Assembly (NCBI GenBank): GCA_046293395.1
Contig: JBKBOU010000001.1
Location: 1,302,001 to 1,366,000 of the forward strand
DNA: 64,000 nt
Origin: CAYNRA01 sp046293395
Lineage (GTDB): Bacteria > Bacteroidota > Bacteroidia > Cytophagales > Spirosomataceae
Reading direction: 5' to 3'
Made by a program: the position numbers and the translations under genes. A model generated the notes under the pieces. It had not been told where the DNA came from. It saw only the letters and a list, made by a program, of their open reading frames with translations, and ran no database searches. This document shows positions 1 to 8,930 of this stretch, piece by piece (within the stretch, counting starts at the first letter, position 1; the number at the start of each line of letters is the position of its first letter).

Positions 1-2
1 AC

Positions 3-1739
3 TACAACGTCAACATGAATTATGGTATCAAAATCGGAAAAGATGGTTTTGCCAATATTACCACAGACTATAACTTCAGAGACCATACAAACCGGGCAAA
101 TGCCAATATTGACGAACTTGCCCGTCGGGAATTTGGCGACCCTCGCGCAACCAATTCATCTATTTTCTTGAATAGCCAATTTGCGCTATCTTCATCTGTT
201 TCTATGTATGTTTTTGGTGGTACAAATACCCGCAACGGGGCATCGTATGCCTGGACTCGTTTCCCTGACGACGATAGAAATATACCTGCAATTTATCCAA
301 ATGGTTTTGACCCGCTCATCAAAGCGAAAATCAATGACAATGCGTTAACTGCCGGATTTAGAACTCAAAAAAATGGCTGGGATATTGATTTAAGCAATAC
401 ATTTGGAAAAAATAGCTTTGCTTACAGCCTTGAAAACACCCTCAATAGTTCATTAGGAGCTAGCTCTCCAACAAAATTCGAGGCTGGTGGATTCAGCTTG
501 AGCCAAAACACGACGAATTTCGGAGCTTCTAAGTTTTATAAATCTATTTTAAGTGGACTAAACATTGCTTTCGGTGCTGAATATCGCGTTGAAAACTACG
601 CTATCACCGCAGGGGAAGAAAAATCTTGGAAAAGTTACCAAGATGGGGTTGCACCTGGTTCACAAGGATTTCCAGGTTTCCAACCAGGAGATGAAATTCA
701 GGCAAGCCGTTCAAATGTAGGGATTTACGCAGATACAGAAATTGATTTCACCAAGAAATTCATGATTGGCGTTGCTGCTCGTTTCGAGAATTACTCTGAT
801 TTTGGTGGAACATTGAACGGAAAAATTTCAACGCGTTACAAAGTGAACGATGTTTTCACGCTTCGTGGAACAGCAAGTACGGGCTTCCGTGCACCCTCTT
901 TGCCACAAATTTACTTCAATTCTACTGTTACCAACTTCATCGGCGGTGTCGCACAAGAGGTACTTATTGCTAGAAATGACAGCCGTGTTACCCAAACATT
1001 GGGTATTCCAGCTCTGAAACAAGAACGTTCGCAAAACTTGAGCGCTGGTTTTACGGTTCGTCCTTCTAATTCTTTCTCATTAACGGTAGATGGTTACTTA
1101 GTGAAAGTGAAAGACAGAATCGTATTGACAGGACAATTTACCAACGAAGACCCCGAAATCGGTTCCCTTCTTAGTGATTTAAACGTCAGTAGAGCTCAAT
1201 TTTTTACGAATGCTGTCTCGACTACAACCAAAGGTTTAGACATCATTCTTTCGAACAGAAATGCTTTGGGTAAAGGCTACCTTACGACTTCATTTGCTGC
1301 GAATTTTAACGAATTGACCATTAATTCAGTCAATACCAATGAAAAACTGGCTAGAAAAGAAGATACCTATTTTGATTTGCGAGAAAGTTACTTCTTACGT
1401 GCTTCTGCACCTCCTTCGAAATTAAACCTAACTCTTGATTATCAAATCAAAAAATCTTCTTTCTTGGTGCGTTTTGTTCGTTTCGGACAAATCGAATTGG
1501 CAAACTGGAACTACGACGAAAATGATTTGGATGTTTATACGCCTAAAATCACAACGGATTGGGGCTATACTTTCAAGCCGAGTCAGAAAATCAACTTTAC
1601 AGTGGGCGCCAACAACGTTTTCAATGTATTTCCTGATATGTCTTCAGGATTTGTTACGGAATCGGGTGGTCCTTGGGATCCTGTTCAAATGGGCTGGAAT
1701 GGCGCATTCTGGTACGGAAAACTCAAATTCGGTATCTAA
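3..1739 (+). CDS. TonB-dependent receptor, C-terminal barrel (5' end outside window)
   Basis: The frame is open to the window edge, so the plug domain and signal peptide lie upstream and only about 578 residues are visible. The visible chain is a run of short amphipathic strands rich in aromatic, Asn and Gly residues, as in 22-stranded outer-membrane barrels. It contains the TonB-receptor barrel signature TGFRAPSLPQIY near the middle and finishes with an aromatic strand ending KLKFGI. Family knowledge: these receptors import siderophores, vitamins or glycans across the outer membrane using TonB/ExbBD energy. The substrate cannot be told from this part. A strong bidirectional terminator follows the stop codon. 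An internal ATG at 15 is only a chance Met and not the true start. Confidence 0.85.
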   Translation, partial: YNVNMNYGIKIGKDGFANITTDYNFRDHTNRANANIDELARREFGDPRATNSSIFLNSQFALSSSVSMYVFGGTNTRNGASYAWTRFPDDDRNIPAIYPNGFDPLIKAKINDNALTAGFRTQKNGWDIDLSNTFGKNSFAYSLENTLNSSLGASSPTKFEAGGFSLSQNTTNFGASKFYKSILSGLNIAFGAEYRVENYAITAGEEKSWKSYQDGVAPGSQGFPGFQPGDEIQASRSNVGIYADTEIDFTKKFMIGVAARFENYSDFGGTLNGKISTRYKVNDVFTLRGTASTGFRAPSLPQIYFNSTVTNFIGGVAQEVLIARNDSRVTQTLGIPALKQERSQNLSAGFTVRPSNSFSLTVDGYLVKVKDRIVLTGQFTNEDPEIGSLLSDLNVSRAQFFTNAVSTTTKGLDIILSNRNALGKGYLTTSFAANFNELTINSVNTNEKLARKEDTYFDLRESYFLRASAPPSKLNLTLDYQIKKSSFLVRFVRFGQIELANWNYDENDLDVYTPKITTDWGYTFKPSQKINFTVGANNVFNVFPDMSSGFVTESGGPWDPVQMGWNGAFWYGKLKFGI

Positions 1740-1741
1740 TC

Positions 1742-1785
1742 AAAAACTCCCGTACTCATATAAAAAGAGTACGGGAGTTTTTTTT
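1742..1785. terminator. Bidirectional intrinsic terminator between TonB receptor and recQ
   Basis: Perfect 16-bp inverted repeat (1742-1757 with 1767-1782) around the core CTCCCGTACTC, 9-nt loop, followed by a T-run on both strands. It sits between two convergent genes and overlaps the last recQ codon. Confidence 0.9.
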
Positions 1786-3943
1786 ACAAAAAGCTTTGTC
1801 TAGCTTCATCTTCCCAAATAGCCATCGCTAATCGGATTTTATCGTAGCCATATTCTCCATTTAATGCATCAAAAAGTGGTTTTACTGGCAATAAAGGCGT
1901 AATTCCTATCTCTTCTGCCTTTTTAACAATTACCTCATATTCTTCTTTTTCTATTAATTTCCATAAATCAATCGACGGTTCCTCTGGCTTCATTCGAATC
2001 AAATGTTGAACAACAGTCGCTTGATTTAACTCACGTTGCTTTGCTATTTCGGCCACAGAATAACCCTTTTTGTACAATTCAAAAGTCTGTACATACGTCA
2101 TGCCTTTCGCTGTCACACGCATGCCCATCGCCGACTGCCCTTCGACGAAATTCCGAACTTCGTGCAAAAATAATGCACCAAATCGTTTGTACTTTTCCTC
2201 TCCGACACCGCCGATGTCCATCATTTGCGACTTTGTAACAGGTCGTTTGGTTGCCATTTCAATCAAGGAACTATCGCTAAAAATAAGATAAGGAGGCATT
2301 TTTAAAGAATCGGCTACCTGTTTTCGGAGTAAACGAAGATGCTCGAATAGTTTTTGACGTAACTCTTCTTGTTTAGATTTTGCCGATGGTACAAATTCTT
2401 CCTCTCGCTCTTTGCGTTCAACCGCTGAAACATAGCGCGACAATGCGACTTTACGGTTGCCCCGCAAGATTTCCCAACTAGCCTCATTTAAGACAAACCG
2501 ATGCCCTTGGTCGTACGCAATATCCACCAAACCTGTGTTCAACATTTGGCTAATGTAATCCATCCATTCCTCCGTCCGTGTGTCTTTTCCTGCACCAAAT
2601 GTTTTGATTTTTTCGTAGCCACTCCGTAAAACCTGCTGATTTCGACTTCCCCTAAGTACGTCAATGAGTAAACCCATCGCAATTTGTTGGTTCGTTCGGG
2701 CAATAGCGGATAACGCTTTTTGAGCCAAATCTGTCCCATCAAACCGGACGGGCGGGTTCCGACAAACATCGCAATTACCACAATTTTCTACCGTTGACTC
2801 GTTGAAATAACTCAATAAAATGATACGTCGGCAAATATCTGACTGTGCATATTGCTGCATTCTTTCCAATTTCGCTTCCTGAAGAATTTTCTGCGGCTCC
2901 GGTAAACTGGACTGAAGAATCATTTCTTTGCGCGAAATAATATCCGAAATACTGTAAAATAAAACCGTATCCGCCCGCTCTCCATCTCGCCCTGCTCGCC
3001 CAATTTCTTGGTAAAAGCTTTCTACATTTGCCGGTAAATTATAATGAATTACCCAGCGAACATTGGACTTATCGATGCCCATTCCGAAGGCAATTGTAGC
3101 GACAACAACCTGAATATCGTCTTTTAAAAAGGCTTCCTGCACCCGCGAACGTTCTTCATTAGACAATCCTGCGTGGTAACACTCTGCCTGATAACCAGCC
3201 AATTGCAAGTCTGAGGCTACTTTCTCTGTCGCTTTTCTACTCAAACAGTAAATAATTCCTGCCTGATTGGGTCGTTGCAGTAAAAAATCTTTCATTTGCT
3301 GCATTTTTTGCCTACCAGGAAGAACTTGAAGCGACAAATTAGGTCGGTCAAAACTAGAAACAAAACTATTTTCCTCTGCAATACCGAGTTGTAAACAAAT
3401 GTCAGCGCGTGTTACTCGGTCGGCTGTGGCAGTGAGCGCAATGACAGGCGTGGATTTAAAAAAGCTGCGTAAATTCCGAAGTTGGCGGTATTCTGGCCGA
3501 AAATCATGCCCCCAAGAAGAAATACAATGTGACTCATCGATGGCAAATAATGAAACACCAATACTTTGCAAAAATGGAATTGTATGTCCTGAGAAAATAC
3601 GTTCTGGCGAGATGTAAAGTAACTTGATATCGCCTACCTTTGCTTGCCAAAGGACAGCATCTTGTTCTTTAACCGACTGGCTTGAGTTCAAAAAAGCAGC
3701 CGAAATGCCGTTGCTGCGCAATGCCTCAACTTGATCTTTCATGAGAGCAATCAGCGGGGAAATAACAACCGTTAATCCATCCAAAAGTAAAGCCGGCACT
3801 TGAAAACAAATGGATTTACCGCCACCAGTGGGCATTAAAACGAGCGTATCTTGCCCATTTAAAACGGATTGAATGATTTCCTCTTGCAATGGGCGGAAAG
3901 AATCGTACCCAAAGTACTTTTTTAAAACGTGTGTAGGTGTCAT
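1784..3943 (-). CDS. recQ: ATP-dependent DNA helicase RecQ
   Basis: 3'-5' superfamily 2 DNA helicase of recombination and replication-fork repair. Visible in order: Walker A PTGGGKS, DESH box, the motif around FDRPNL, motif VI QEIGRAGRDG, the RecQ zinc-binding cysteines ending CGNCDVC, a winged-helix RQC region, an HRDC domain with the IGGVGEEKY segment, and a C-terminal helix-turn-helix extension (about the last 100 residues) found in many Bacteroidota RecQ proteins. Length about 719 aa, typical for this long form. The start chosen is the ATG at 3943, giving MTPTHVLKKYFGYDSFRPLQ. A start at 3970 is possible but lies upstream of a good promoter element (3948-3955) and adds an unconserved-looking leader. 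Confidence 0.95.
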   Translation of the reverse strand: MTPTHVLKKYFGYDSFRPLQEEIIQSVLNGQDTLVLMPTGGGKSICFQVPALLLDGLTVVISPLIALMKDQVEALRSNGISAAFLNSSQSVKEQDAVLWQAKVGDIKLLYISPERIFSGHTIPFLQSIGVSLFAIDESHCISSWGHDFRPEYRQLRNLRSFFKSTPVIALTATADRVTRADICLQLGIAEENSFVSSFDRPNLSLQVLPGRQKMQQMKDFLLQRPNQAGIIYCLSRKATEKVASDLQLAGYQAECYHAGLSNEERSRVQEAFLKDDIQVVVATIAFGMGIDKSNVRWVIHYNLPANVESFYQEIGRAGRDGERADTVLFYSISDIISRKEMILQSSLPEPQKILQEAKLERMQQYAQSDICRRIILLSYFNESTVENCGNCDVCRNPPVRFDGTDLAQKALSAIARTNQQIAMGLLIDVLRGSRNQQVLRSGYEKIKTFGAGKDTRTEEWMDYISQMLNTGLVDIAYDQGHRFVLNEASWEILRGNRKVALSRYVSAVERKEREEEFVPSAKSKQEELRQKLFEHLRLLRKQVADSLKMPPYLIFSDSSLIEMATKRPVTKSQMMDIGGVGEEKYKRFGALFLHEVRNFVEGQSAMGMRVTAKGMTYVQTFELYKKGYSVAEIAKQRELNQATVVQHLIRMKPEEPSIDLWKLIEKEEYEVIVKKAEEIGITPLLPVKPLFDALNGEYGYDKIRLAMAIWEDEARQSFL

Positions 3944-3947
3944 GGCA

Positions 3948-3955
3948 CAAAAGTA
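3948..3955 (-). promoter_or_regulatory. Promoter -7 element for recQ
   Basis: TACTTTTG on the minus strand matches the Bacteroidota -7 consensus TAnnTTTG. It ends only 4 nt before the ATG at 3943, so the transcript would be leaderless or nearly so. No clear TTTG -33 element was seen. Confidence 0.45.
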
Positions 3956-3964
3956 AAAATGACG

Positions 3965-4001
3965 CGTCAAGTAGTGAAACTTGACCCGTCAATTAGTGAA
4001 A
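3965..4001. repeat. Imperfect direct repeat upstream of recQ
   Basis: CGTCAAGTAGTGAAA (3965-3979) and CGTCAATTAGTGAAA (3987-4001) match at 14 of 15 positions with a 22-bp period, about two helical turns. A small inverted repeat TCAAG/CTTGA (3967-3971 and 3980-3984) lies within. It occupies the whole space between the HIT stop and the recQ promoter, so it could be an operator. Confidence 0.4.
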
Positions 4002-4004
4002 AAA

Positions 4005-4394
4005 TTAGAGTAACGAACGTATCAAAGCAGCCGTTTCTTCCATTTCCGTAGGAGAAAATGACTTCTTTTTACTAAAATCCATATCTGAAACATGTTCGAT
4101 GGGCATCAAATGTACGTGTGCATGTGGTACTTCAAGCCCTACAACTGCCATACCTATTCGCTTGCAAGGAACGGCTGCTTCAATGGCTGGCGCAATTTTC
4201 TTAGCGAATGCCATCAGTCTAACGTATAAATCATCGTCCAAATCGAACAAATAATCAATTTCTTTCTTTGGGATAACCAACGTATGCCCTTTCATGCAAG
4301 GAAACGCATCGAGGAATGCGAGGAAATCAGCATCTTCAGCAATTTTATAACAAGGGATTTCACCTTGAACGATTCGAGTGAAAATAGAAGCCAT
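4005..4394 (-). CDS. HIT family nucleotide-binding hydrolase
   Basis: Small histidine-triad protein of 129 residues. The triad is PHAHVHLMP near residue 97, and the N-terminus MASIFTRIVQGEIPCYKIAE is typical of Hint/HinT-like members, which hydrolyse nucleoside phosphoramidates or dinucleotides. The ATG at 4394 is preferred to the longer frame from 4463 because the upstream part is unconserved and overlaps the rhodanese gene. Only 1 nt separates it from the rhodanese stop, so the two are probably co-transcribed. The exact substrate is not known. Confidence 0.9.
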   Translation of the reverse strand: MASIFTRIVQGEIPCYKIAEDADFLAFLDAFPCMKGHTLVIPKKEIDYLFDLDDDLYVRLMAFAKKIAPAIEAAVPCKRIGMAVVGLEVPHAHVHLMPIEHVSDMDFSKKKSFSPTEMEETAALIRSLL

Positions 4395-4395
4395 A

Positions 4396-4704
4396 TTAAT
4401 CCAAATCTCTGTATGCCATAATTCCACCCAAAACATTGTGTACTTTCTCAAAGCCCTGCGCAATCAAGAAATGTTTTGCGCGGTCGCTTCTTGCCCCACT
4501 TCGGCAATGAATATAAATATCTTCCGATTTCCATGCTTCCAATTCCTCCAAAGAGTCTGGCAAGTCACCAAGTGGAATTAACTTAGCGCCTAAATTATCG
4601 TCTTCGTATTCATCTTCATTCCGAACATCCAAAAAATGAAAAGGCTGTCCGCTCTCGATTAATTCCTTTAATTGTTCTACGGTAATATCAAAATGTTGCT
4701 CCAT
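4396..4704 (-). CDS. Single-domain rhodanese-like protein
   Basis: 102 residues forming one rhodanese domain. The N-terminal FLDVRNEDEYEDDNL is the conserved entry motif. The active-site loop is HCRSGARS with catalytic Cys67, so it should be able to carry a persulfide. No signal peptide, so cytoplasmic. It is the first gene of a two-gene unit with the HIT protein and is separated from the T9SS cargo gene upstream by 17 nt. Physiological acceptor unknown; cytosolic sulfur transfer is the family role. Confidence 0.9.
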   Translation of the reverse strand: MEQHFDITVEQLKELIESGQPFHFLDVRNEDEYEDDNLGAKLIPLGDLPDSLEELEAWKSEDIYIHCRSGARSDRAKHFLIAQGFEKVHNVLGGIMAYRDLD

Positions 4705-4721
4705 TGTTCTTACAGGAAGAT

Positions 4722-6494
4722 TTAGCGTGATAAAATGATTTTTTTAGTAAATGTATTCGATTGTGTCTTTATTTTCAAAAAGTACGTTCCATTTGATACG
4801 TTTTCTAAGGAAATAGGCGAATGAACATCCTTTGTAGAGAATACCAATCGTCCCAAAATATCCACCAGAGATACCAATTCCAACTCTTTTTGGGGAAGGT
4901 CAAAATAGAGCAAATCGGATGTTGGATTCGGGAAAACATTGAACTGAACACTGGGTTCAAGTCCGGTAATTAAGCCATCAGAAGGCTGATTAACCAATGT
5001 TTTATTTCCCATCACCGGCCGAACGAGTAGAAAACCGTCTAAATCAGATTTTGTCCATTCGCTCCCTGTATTTTGGTAAATAACGGATGTAAATGGTTTC
5101 GAATTTTTATCCAAACCCACAGGAACAGCCGTTGGTGAAATACGTTGCCAACCCACAAAAAAAGTATCATTCACGACCACACTTTCTGTCAAGTCAAATT
5201 CAATAAATTTATTTTTCTGAATCGGTTCAGATAAACGAACGGCCTGTGCGGTTAGTAATTCACCGGGAACGCCTTTGTTCCCACGATGTACTTGAAGTAC
5301 GATGGTTGAACCAATTAAATCTGTAAACGTGGGTGAAAATGCAATTTGAATGGCGGCGAGCGTATCTTGTGGCAAACCTACAAATTGGACAGCGACAGAG
5401 CCAAATTGCTTATCTGTATCTGCGCCTCCTTCTGCTGTTCCATCGTCGTAGGCATAGTAATTTGTCAAATCATTTTGCAAGACGATACGGTCATTTTGTC
5501 GAAAAAGTGGACTAGCCACAGAGGTCGTATCGAATGTTTCAGGAGTGGCTAGTTCCAGTTCGTACTGAATCGTTTGGGGGGACGACGGCAACTGCGTACC
5601 AGCCAAAGAGAGTTGAAAAGTAGAACCGCCATTTCCGACAATAGTTACAGGCGTTGGTACTTGTATTTGTTTATAGACTGTGGATTGAGTGGAATCACGA
5701 ACCGTGAATTGGTACCGAAATGCACTTTGAAACTCCCTGAGATTTCGTACTGAAAAGGAAAGAGAATCAGCGAGATAGCGCGAAGGATTTGCCTTAAATG
5801 TCTTGAATGGCATAGATTGAAAGCCTTTCAACAGGGACGTTTGTACCGAAGAAATCGCAATGTCTGGGAAAAATTTACGTTGCGAATTGCGCTGTGTATC
5901 TAAATAAATATAGTCCACGCTCCACGTATCAAAAGGTCCTGTTTGGCGACCAAAACTTCGGAACCGGAACTGAAAGTCTGCATGAAAAAGAGCGTCATCA
6001 ACAAGAGGAAGAAGAACGAGAGAGAAATCGAGCGATTTATTTTCAGGTGTACGCCAAATGGTTTTCCATTCTGCCTGTTTGGTACGTACCTCCAGAATCA
6101 GGCTATCTTCTTGATCGGGTGCTTCTCCGGTTCCTTTGGCTTGATAGAAGAAACTCAAGACAAGAGAATCTTTGGGTAAAATTCTCGATAAATCAATTGG
6201 GCGAGAAGTAAGAGAATCTGTAGGCCCAACAGAAGTTGATAAACCAGTCACATACGGAACACCTTGGGCATCACGCCCGTCAAAGGTTGCGACATAAAAA
6301 CTGGGTGCTTGTGTTGAGCTTGGATAAACAGAAACTCCAGCATTTATCCATTTGGCTGGAGAAATGCTGGAGTTAGTAGCTACTGCAAAATCATCAAAAA
6401 AGGGCAAAGAGAGCCGTTGGGCAAATCCTGACGAGGTAGAAAGCAATGATAGAAAAAGCGTAATTCGAAAACAAAAAGTAGCAATCGGGGACAT
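4722..6494 (-). CDS. Secreted protein with type IX secretion sorting domain
   Basis: 590 residues with a Sec signal peptide (cleavage near SSGFAQ, residues 23-26). The N-terminal third resembles a jelly-roll/concanavalin-like module, with FDDFAV near residue 33 and a DTWSVDYIYLDT strand pair near residue 190. The middle is β-rich and of no recognised family. The C-terminus (about the last 75 residues) is a T9SS type A domain: VFPNPTSDLLYFD, then LVDILGRLVFS and NGTYFLKIKT, ending in KKIILSR. Inference: exported through T9SS and attached to or released from the cell surface. It lies 11 nt after the PASTA protein gene, so the two are likely co-transcribed. Confidence 0.8.
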   Translation of the reverse strand: MSPIATFCFRITLFLSLLSTSSGFAQRLSLPFFDDFAVATNSSISPAKWINAGVSVYPSSTQAPSFYVATFDGRDAQGVPYVTGLSTSVGPTDSLTSRPIDLSRILPKDSLVLSFFYQAKGTGEAPDQEDSLILEVRTKQAEWKTIWRTPENKSLDFSLVLLPLVDDALFHADFQFRFRSFGRQTGPFDTWSVDYIYLDTQRNSQRKFFPDIAISSVQTSLLKGFQSMPFKTFKANPSRYLADSLSFSVRNLREFQSAFRYQFTVRDSTQSTVYKQIQVPTPVTIVGNGGSTFQLSLAGTQLPSSPQTIQYELELATPETFDTTSVASPLFRQNDRIVLQNDLTNYYAYDDGTAEGGADTDKQFGSVAVQFVGLPQDTLAAIQIAFSPTFTDLIGSTIVLQVHRGNKGVPGELLTAQAVRLSEPIQKNKFIEFDLTESVVVNDTFFVGWQRISPTAVPVGLDKNSKPFTSVIYQNTGSEWTKSDLDGFLLVRPVMGNKTLVNQPSDGLITGLEPSVQFNVFPNPTSDLLYFDLPQKELELVSLVDILGRLVFSTKDVHSPISLENVSNGTYFLKIKTQSNTFTKKIILSR

Positions 6495-6505
6495 AATTTA
6501 GACCA

Positions 6506-7288
6506 TTAAGGTAGATTGGACGGCGAGGTGGCTGGGCTCTCACTCACCCAAATATCTACAACGTCGCCGGCTTTTATTTTAGTACCAATTTCGGGTCTTT
6601 GTTGAACGACAGTTCCTTCTGTGGTACTTCCGCCTGCGTCATTCAATACAGAACCTATGCGCAAGCTAGAGCCTTCAAGCACCAATTTTGCTTCTTCCAG
6701 AGACATCCCAACCAGATTGGGTGTTTCCAAAAGTTGGTTTCCTAATCCATCACCCACAACGAGGGTTAGTTTTGTACCTTTCGGGATTCTATCACCCAAA
6801 CGAACTTCGCGACCGTCTAATTCAACTTTTAAAACCGTATTTTTCTCGATTGCTGGAATCATTTTTAGATTTCCTACGATAAAACCTGCCATTTGTAGCT
6901 GGTTTGTCGCACTGGAGCTTGACCTTCCTACGACATCCGGCATAGTGGCAATCGGAGCTGTTGCTGAAATAATCGTCAGATAGACTTTTCGTCCTGATTT
7001 TACAATCGAGCCCTCCTTGGGGTATTGCGCTTGCACGCTGAGTGGTGCTTTGTCGGGTAAATACGTAGAATCGCTGATTTCATAATCCAAACCCATGTTT
7101 TCTAGGGTTTCAATTGCCTCTTCGTTAGACATACCGTACAAATTAGGGACTTTGAGTGCCTCCCCGTGGTTTGTGGACCAAGGAAGATAGACAAAGAAAA
7201 ATAAAAAGAAGATAATCAGACCAGTAGCAACGATAATTCCAATGTGGACGAAGATATCTGCGCGGGTTTGTGTGCTCAATTTGGGCAT
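6506..7288 (-). CDS. PASTA domain membrane protein
   Basis: 260 residues: a short cytoplasmic N-terminus, one transmembrane helix (about 15-37, GIIVATGLIIFFLFFFVYL), then three PASTA domains beginning near LKVPNLYGMSNEEA, ATMPDVVGRSSSSA and LETPNLVGMSLEEA. PASTA domains bind peptidoglycan fragments or β-lactam-like ligands in other bacteria. There is no kinase or transpeptidase domain, which is the usual Bacteroidota stand-alone form. The tail after the third domain is short and rich in Pro and Ser. It is upstream of and close to the T9SS cargo gene; no functional link is evident. Confidence 0.88.
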   Translation of the reverse strand: MPKLSTQTRADIFVHIGIIVATGLIIFFLFFFVYLPWSTNHGEALKVPNLYGMSNEEAIETLENMGLDYEISDSTYLPDKAPLSVQAQYPKEGSIVKSGRKVYLTIISATAPIATMPDVVGRSSSSATNQLQMAGFIVGNLKMIPAIEKNTVLKVELDGREVRLGDRIPKGTKLTLVVGDGLGNQLLETPNLVGMSLEEAKLVLEGSSLRIGSVLNDAGGSTTEGTVVQQRPEIGTKIKAGDVVDIWVSESPATSPSNLP

Positions 7289-7409
7289 ACGTACTAAATA
7301 TAGTTAGGTAAGTTCAGTAATAATCGTATCTAAAAACGCTTTAAAGCTACTAAATCTTTTGTTCAAACGATAAACCCACCGAATGGATTTTTGAAAAACG
7401 GCGCAACTC

Positions 7410-8024
7410 TTAGCCAGAAATTCGTTTCGAAAGTATTTTTTGCATGTATTTGCCCAAAATATCAAACTCCAAATTCACGGTATCCCCTACCTGAACTGCA
7501 TGTAAATTCGTATGTTCCCATGTGTAAGGAATAATGGCTACACTGAATTGATTTTCTTGCGAATTTACAACCGTCAAGCTGATACCATTCACACAAATAG
7601 AGCCCTTTTCTACTGTAATATTCCCCAACGACTCATCGTATTGGAATGTAAATAGCCAGCTTCCCTCCTTATTTTCTACAGAGGTACAAACAGCCGTTTG
7701 ATCCACATGACCTTGCACAATATGACCATCAAAACGCCCGTGAGCAGGCATACAACGTTCCATATTTACTTTCGAGCCGACTTTCCATGTGCCAAGATTT
7801 GTCTTTTGGAGGGTTTCATCAATGGCGGTTACGTCATATTCACCACCCGTGCCATCTGCGGAAACTGCACAGCGAACGACCGTCAGACAAACGCCGTTGT
7901 GCGAAACACTTTGGTCCACTTTCAGTTCGTGCGTGATGGGACTTTGCAAGGTAAAAGTCACGTTTGTACCTTCTTTTTGTATGGCCGTCACGGTGGCCAA
8001 AGTTTCAATAATTCCTGTAAACAT
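7410..8024 (-). CDS. ribE: Riboflavin synthase, alpha subunit
   Basis: Converts two 6,7-dimethyl-8-ribityllumazine molecules to riboflavin plus the pyrimidinedione. The protein begins with the family signature MFTGIIE, which fixes the start at 8024 rather than at the upstream TTG. Two tandem lumazine-binding repeats are visible, with the paired motifs SHNGVCLTVV and CVNGISLTVV, and GHIVQGHVDQ between them. About 204 residues, the normal length. No FMN riboswitch was seen in the 150 nt upstream. The gene stands alone; the rest of the rib pathway is not in this window. Confidence 0.95.
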   Translation of the reverse strand: MFTGIIETLATVTAIQKEGTNVTFTLQSPITHELKVDQSVSHNGVCLTVVRCAVSADGTGGEYDVTAIDETLQKTNLGTWKVGSKVNMERCMPAHGRFDGHIVQGHVDQTAVCTSVENKEGSWLFTFQYDESLGNITVEKGSICVNGISLTVVNSQENQFSVAIIPYTWEHTNLHAVQVGDTVNLEFDILGKYMQKILSKRISG

Positions 8025-8114
8025 AAAGTTGTGTTGTGTTACTACATGAACCGTTTCTTTGTTGGCGATATACTTTGTACTTATCAAAATACAAAGATTG
8101 GTTACAAAGTAGCG

Positions 8115-8122
8115 CAAAGATA
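8115..8122 (-). promoter_or_regulatory. Promoter -7 element for ribE
   Basis: TATCTTTG on the minus strand fits TAnnTTTG. It would give a leader of about 85 nt before the ATG at 8024. Confidence 0.4.
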
Positions 8123-8179
8123 GCGGTAATGTAGCTATAAATTTAGTAGATTCGCAAAATCAACAACCAGTCTTGTGCT

Positions 8180-8776
8180 ATGTTTAAAAATAAATTACTT
8201 TTAGCTGTTTTGGGTATTTCGATTGTCGGGATTATGTTCTATTCGCTCAATACAGAAAAAGATTATGCGTCGATTGCAGCAGCGGAACGTGCAGATTACA
8301 AAGAAAATATGCTGACCTTGGAAGATTCTCCGATCAAGGATGTGCGTCAATTTACAGACTTTTCGTACTTTCCTGCAGACCCAAAATGGATAATTCAGGC
8401 GGATTTTGTGGCAACAACTACCAACAAGACATTCCAGTTTATCATGACCGATAGTTCCTCCACGACGTTACCTAAACTCGGGGAAGCGACTTTCAAATGG
8501 AATGGCGAAAAAGTGACTATCCATATTTTTGACGAAGAAAAGACATTCTTACTTCCGTTTCGGGATGCCACCAATGGGCAAACAACCTACGGTGGTGGAC
8601 GTTATATTAATATTCCGAAAGAAAATCTCTCAGGAAGTACGTTGACGATTGATTTCAATACAGCACATAATTTTTATTGTGCGTATAATGAGAAATACGT
8701 TTGTCCGGTTCCACCCGTTGAAAACACCTTGAAAGTAGCCGTAGAAGCGGGAGAGAAAACGTTTAAAGACCAATAA
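8180..8776 (+). CDS. DUF1684 family protein, membrane-anchored or exported
   Basis: 198 residues with an N-terminal hydrophobic helix (about 5-22), then a domain with the DUF1684 hallmarks: FRDATNGQTTYGGGRYINIP, then LTIDFNTAHNFYCAYNEKYVCPVPP and a final AGEK. The aromatic/Cys block near residue 165 and the ENTLKV motif are the most conserved part of the family. No biochemical role is established for it. It is transcribed away from ribE and followed by the REP-like/tandem repeat locus. No terminator hairpin with a T-run was seen directly after the stop; the palindromes there may serve. Confidence 0.85.
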   Translation: MFKNKLLLAVLGISIVGIMFYSLNTEKDYASIAAAERADYKENMLTLEDSPIKDVRQFTDFSYFPADPKWIIQADFVATTTNKTFQFIMTDSSSTTLPKLGEATFKWNGEKVTIHIFDEEKTFLLPFRDATNGQTTYGGGRYINIPKENLSGSTLTIDFNTAHNFYCAYNEKYVCPVPPVENTLKVAVEAGEKTFKDQ

Positions 8777-8798
8777 TTTGATAAAACAATTTTAAACC

Positions 8799-8877
8799 GT
8801 AGCGTCGCGATTTATCGCGGCGACGTATTGAAAAATACGACAGCGTCGTAGCGTCGCGATTTATCGCGACGACGTAT
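8799..8877. repeat. Two REP-like palindromes headed by GTAG
   Basis: Two near-identical 30-nt copies at 8799-8828 and 8848-8877, differing at one position. Each starts with GTAG followed by the palindrome arms CGTCGCGAT and ATCGCG(A/G)CG around a TT loop. Degenerate extra pieces (GCGACGACG) follow to about 8900. A GTAG tetranucleotide before an imperfect palindrome is the known signature of REP elements mobilised by RAYT (TnpA-REP) proteins. No RAYT gene is in the window. Confidence 0.7.
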
Positions 8878-8930
8878 CGCGACGACGCATTACGACGATG
8901 AATTAAACAACAGGGCGACTGGTATTCATC

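Noticed and set aside
5894..6211. 105-residue plus-strand ORF within the T9SS cargo gene
   Set aside because: It is antisense to a well-supported gene, has low-complexity Glu/Arg content and no start context or recognisable domain.
8024..8117. N-terminal extension of riboflavin synthase
   Set aside because: The family always begins with M(F/V)TG, which is the ATG at 8024, and the extension would start at TTG within the promoter element.
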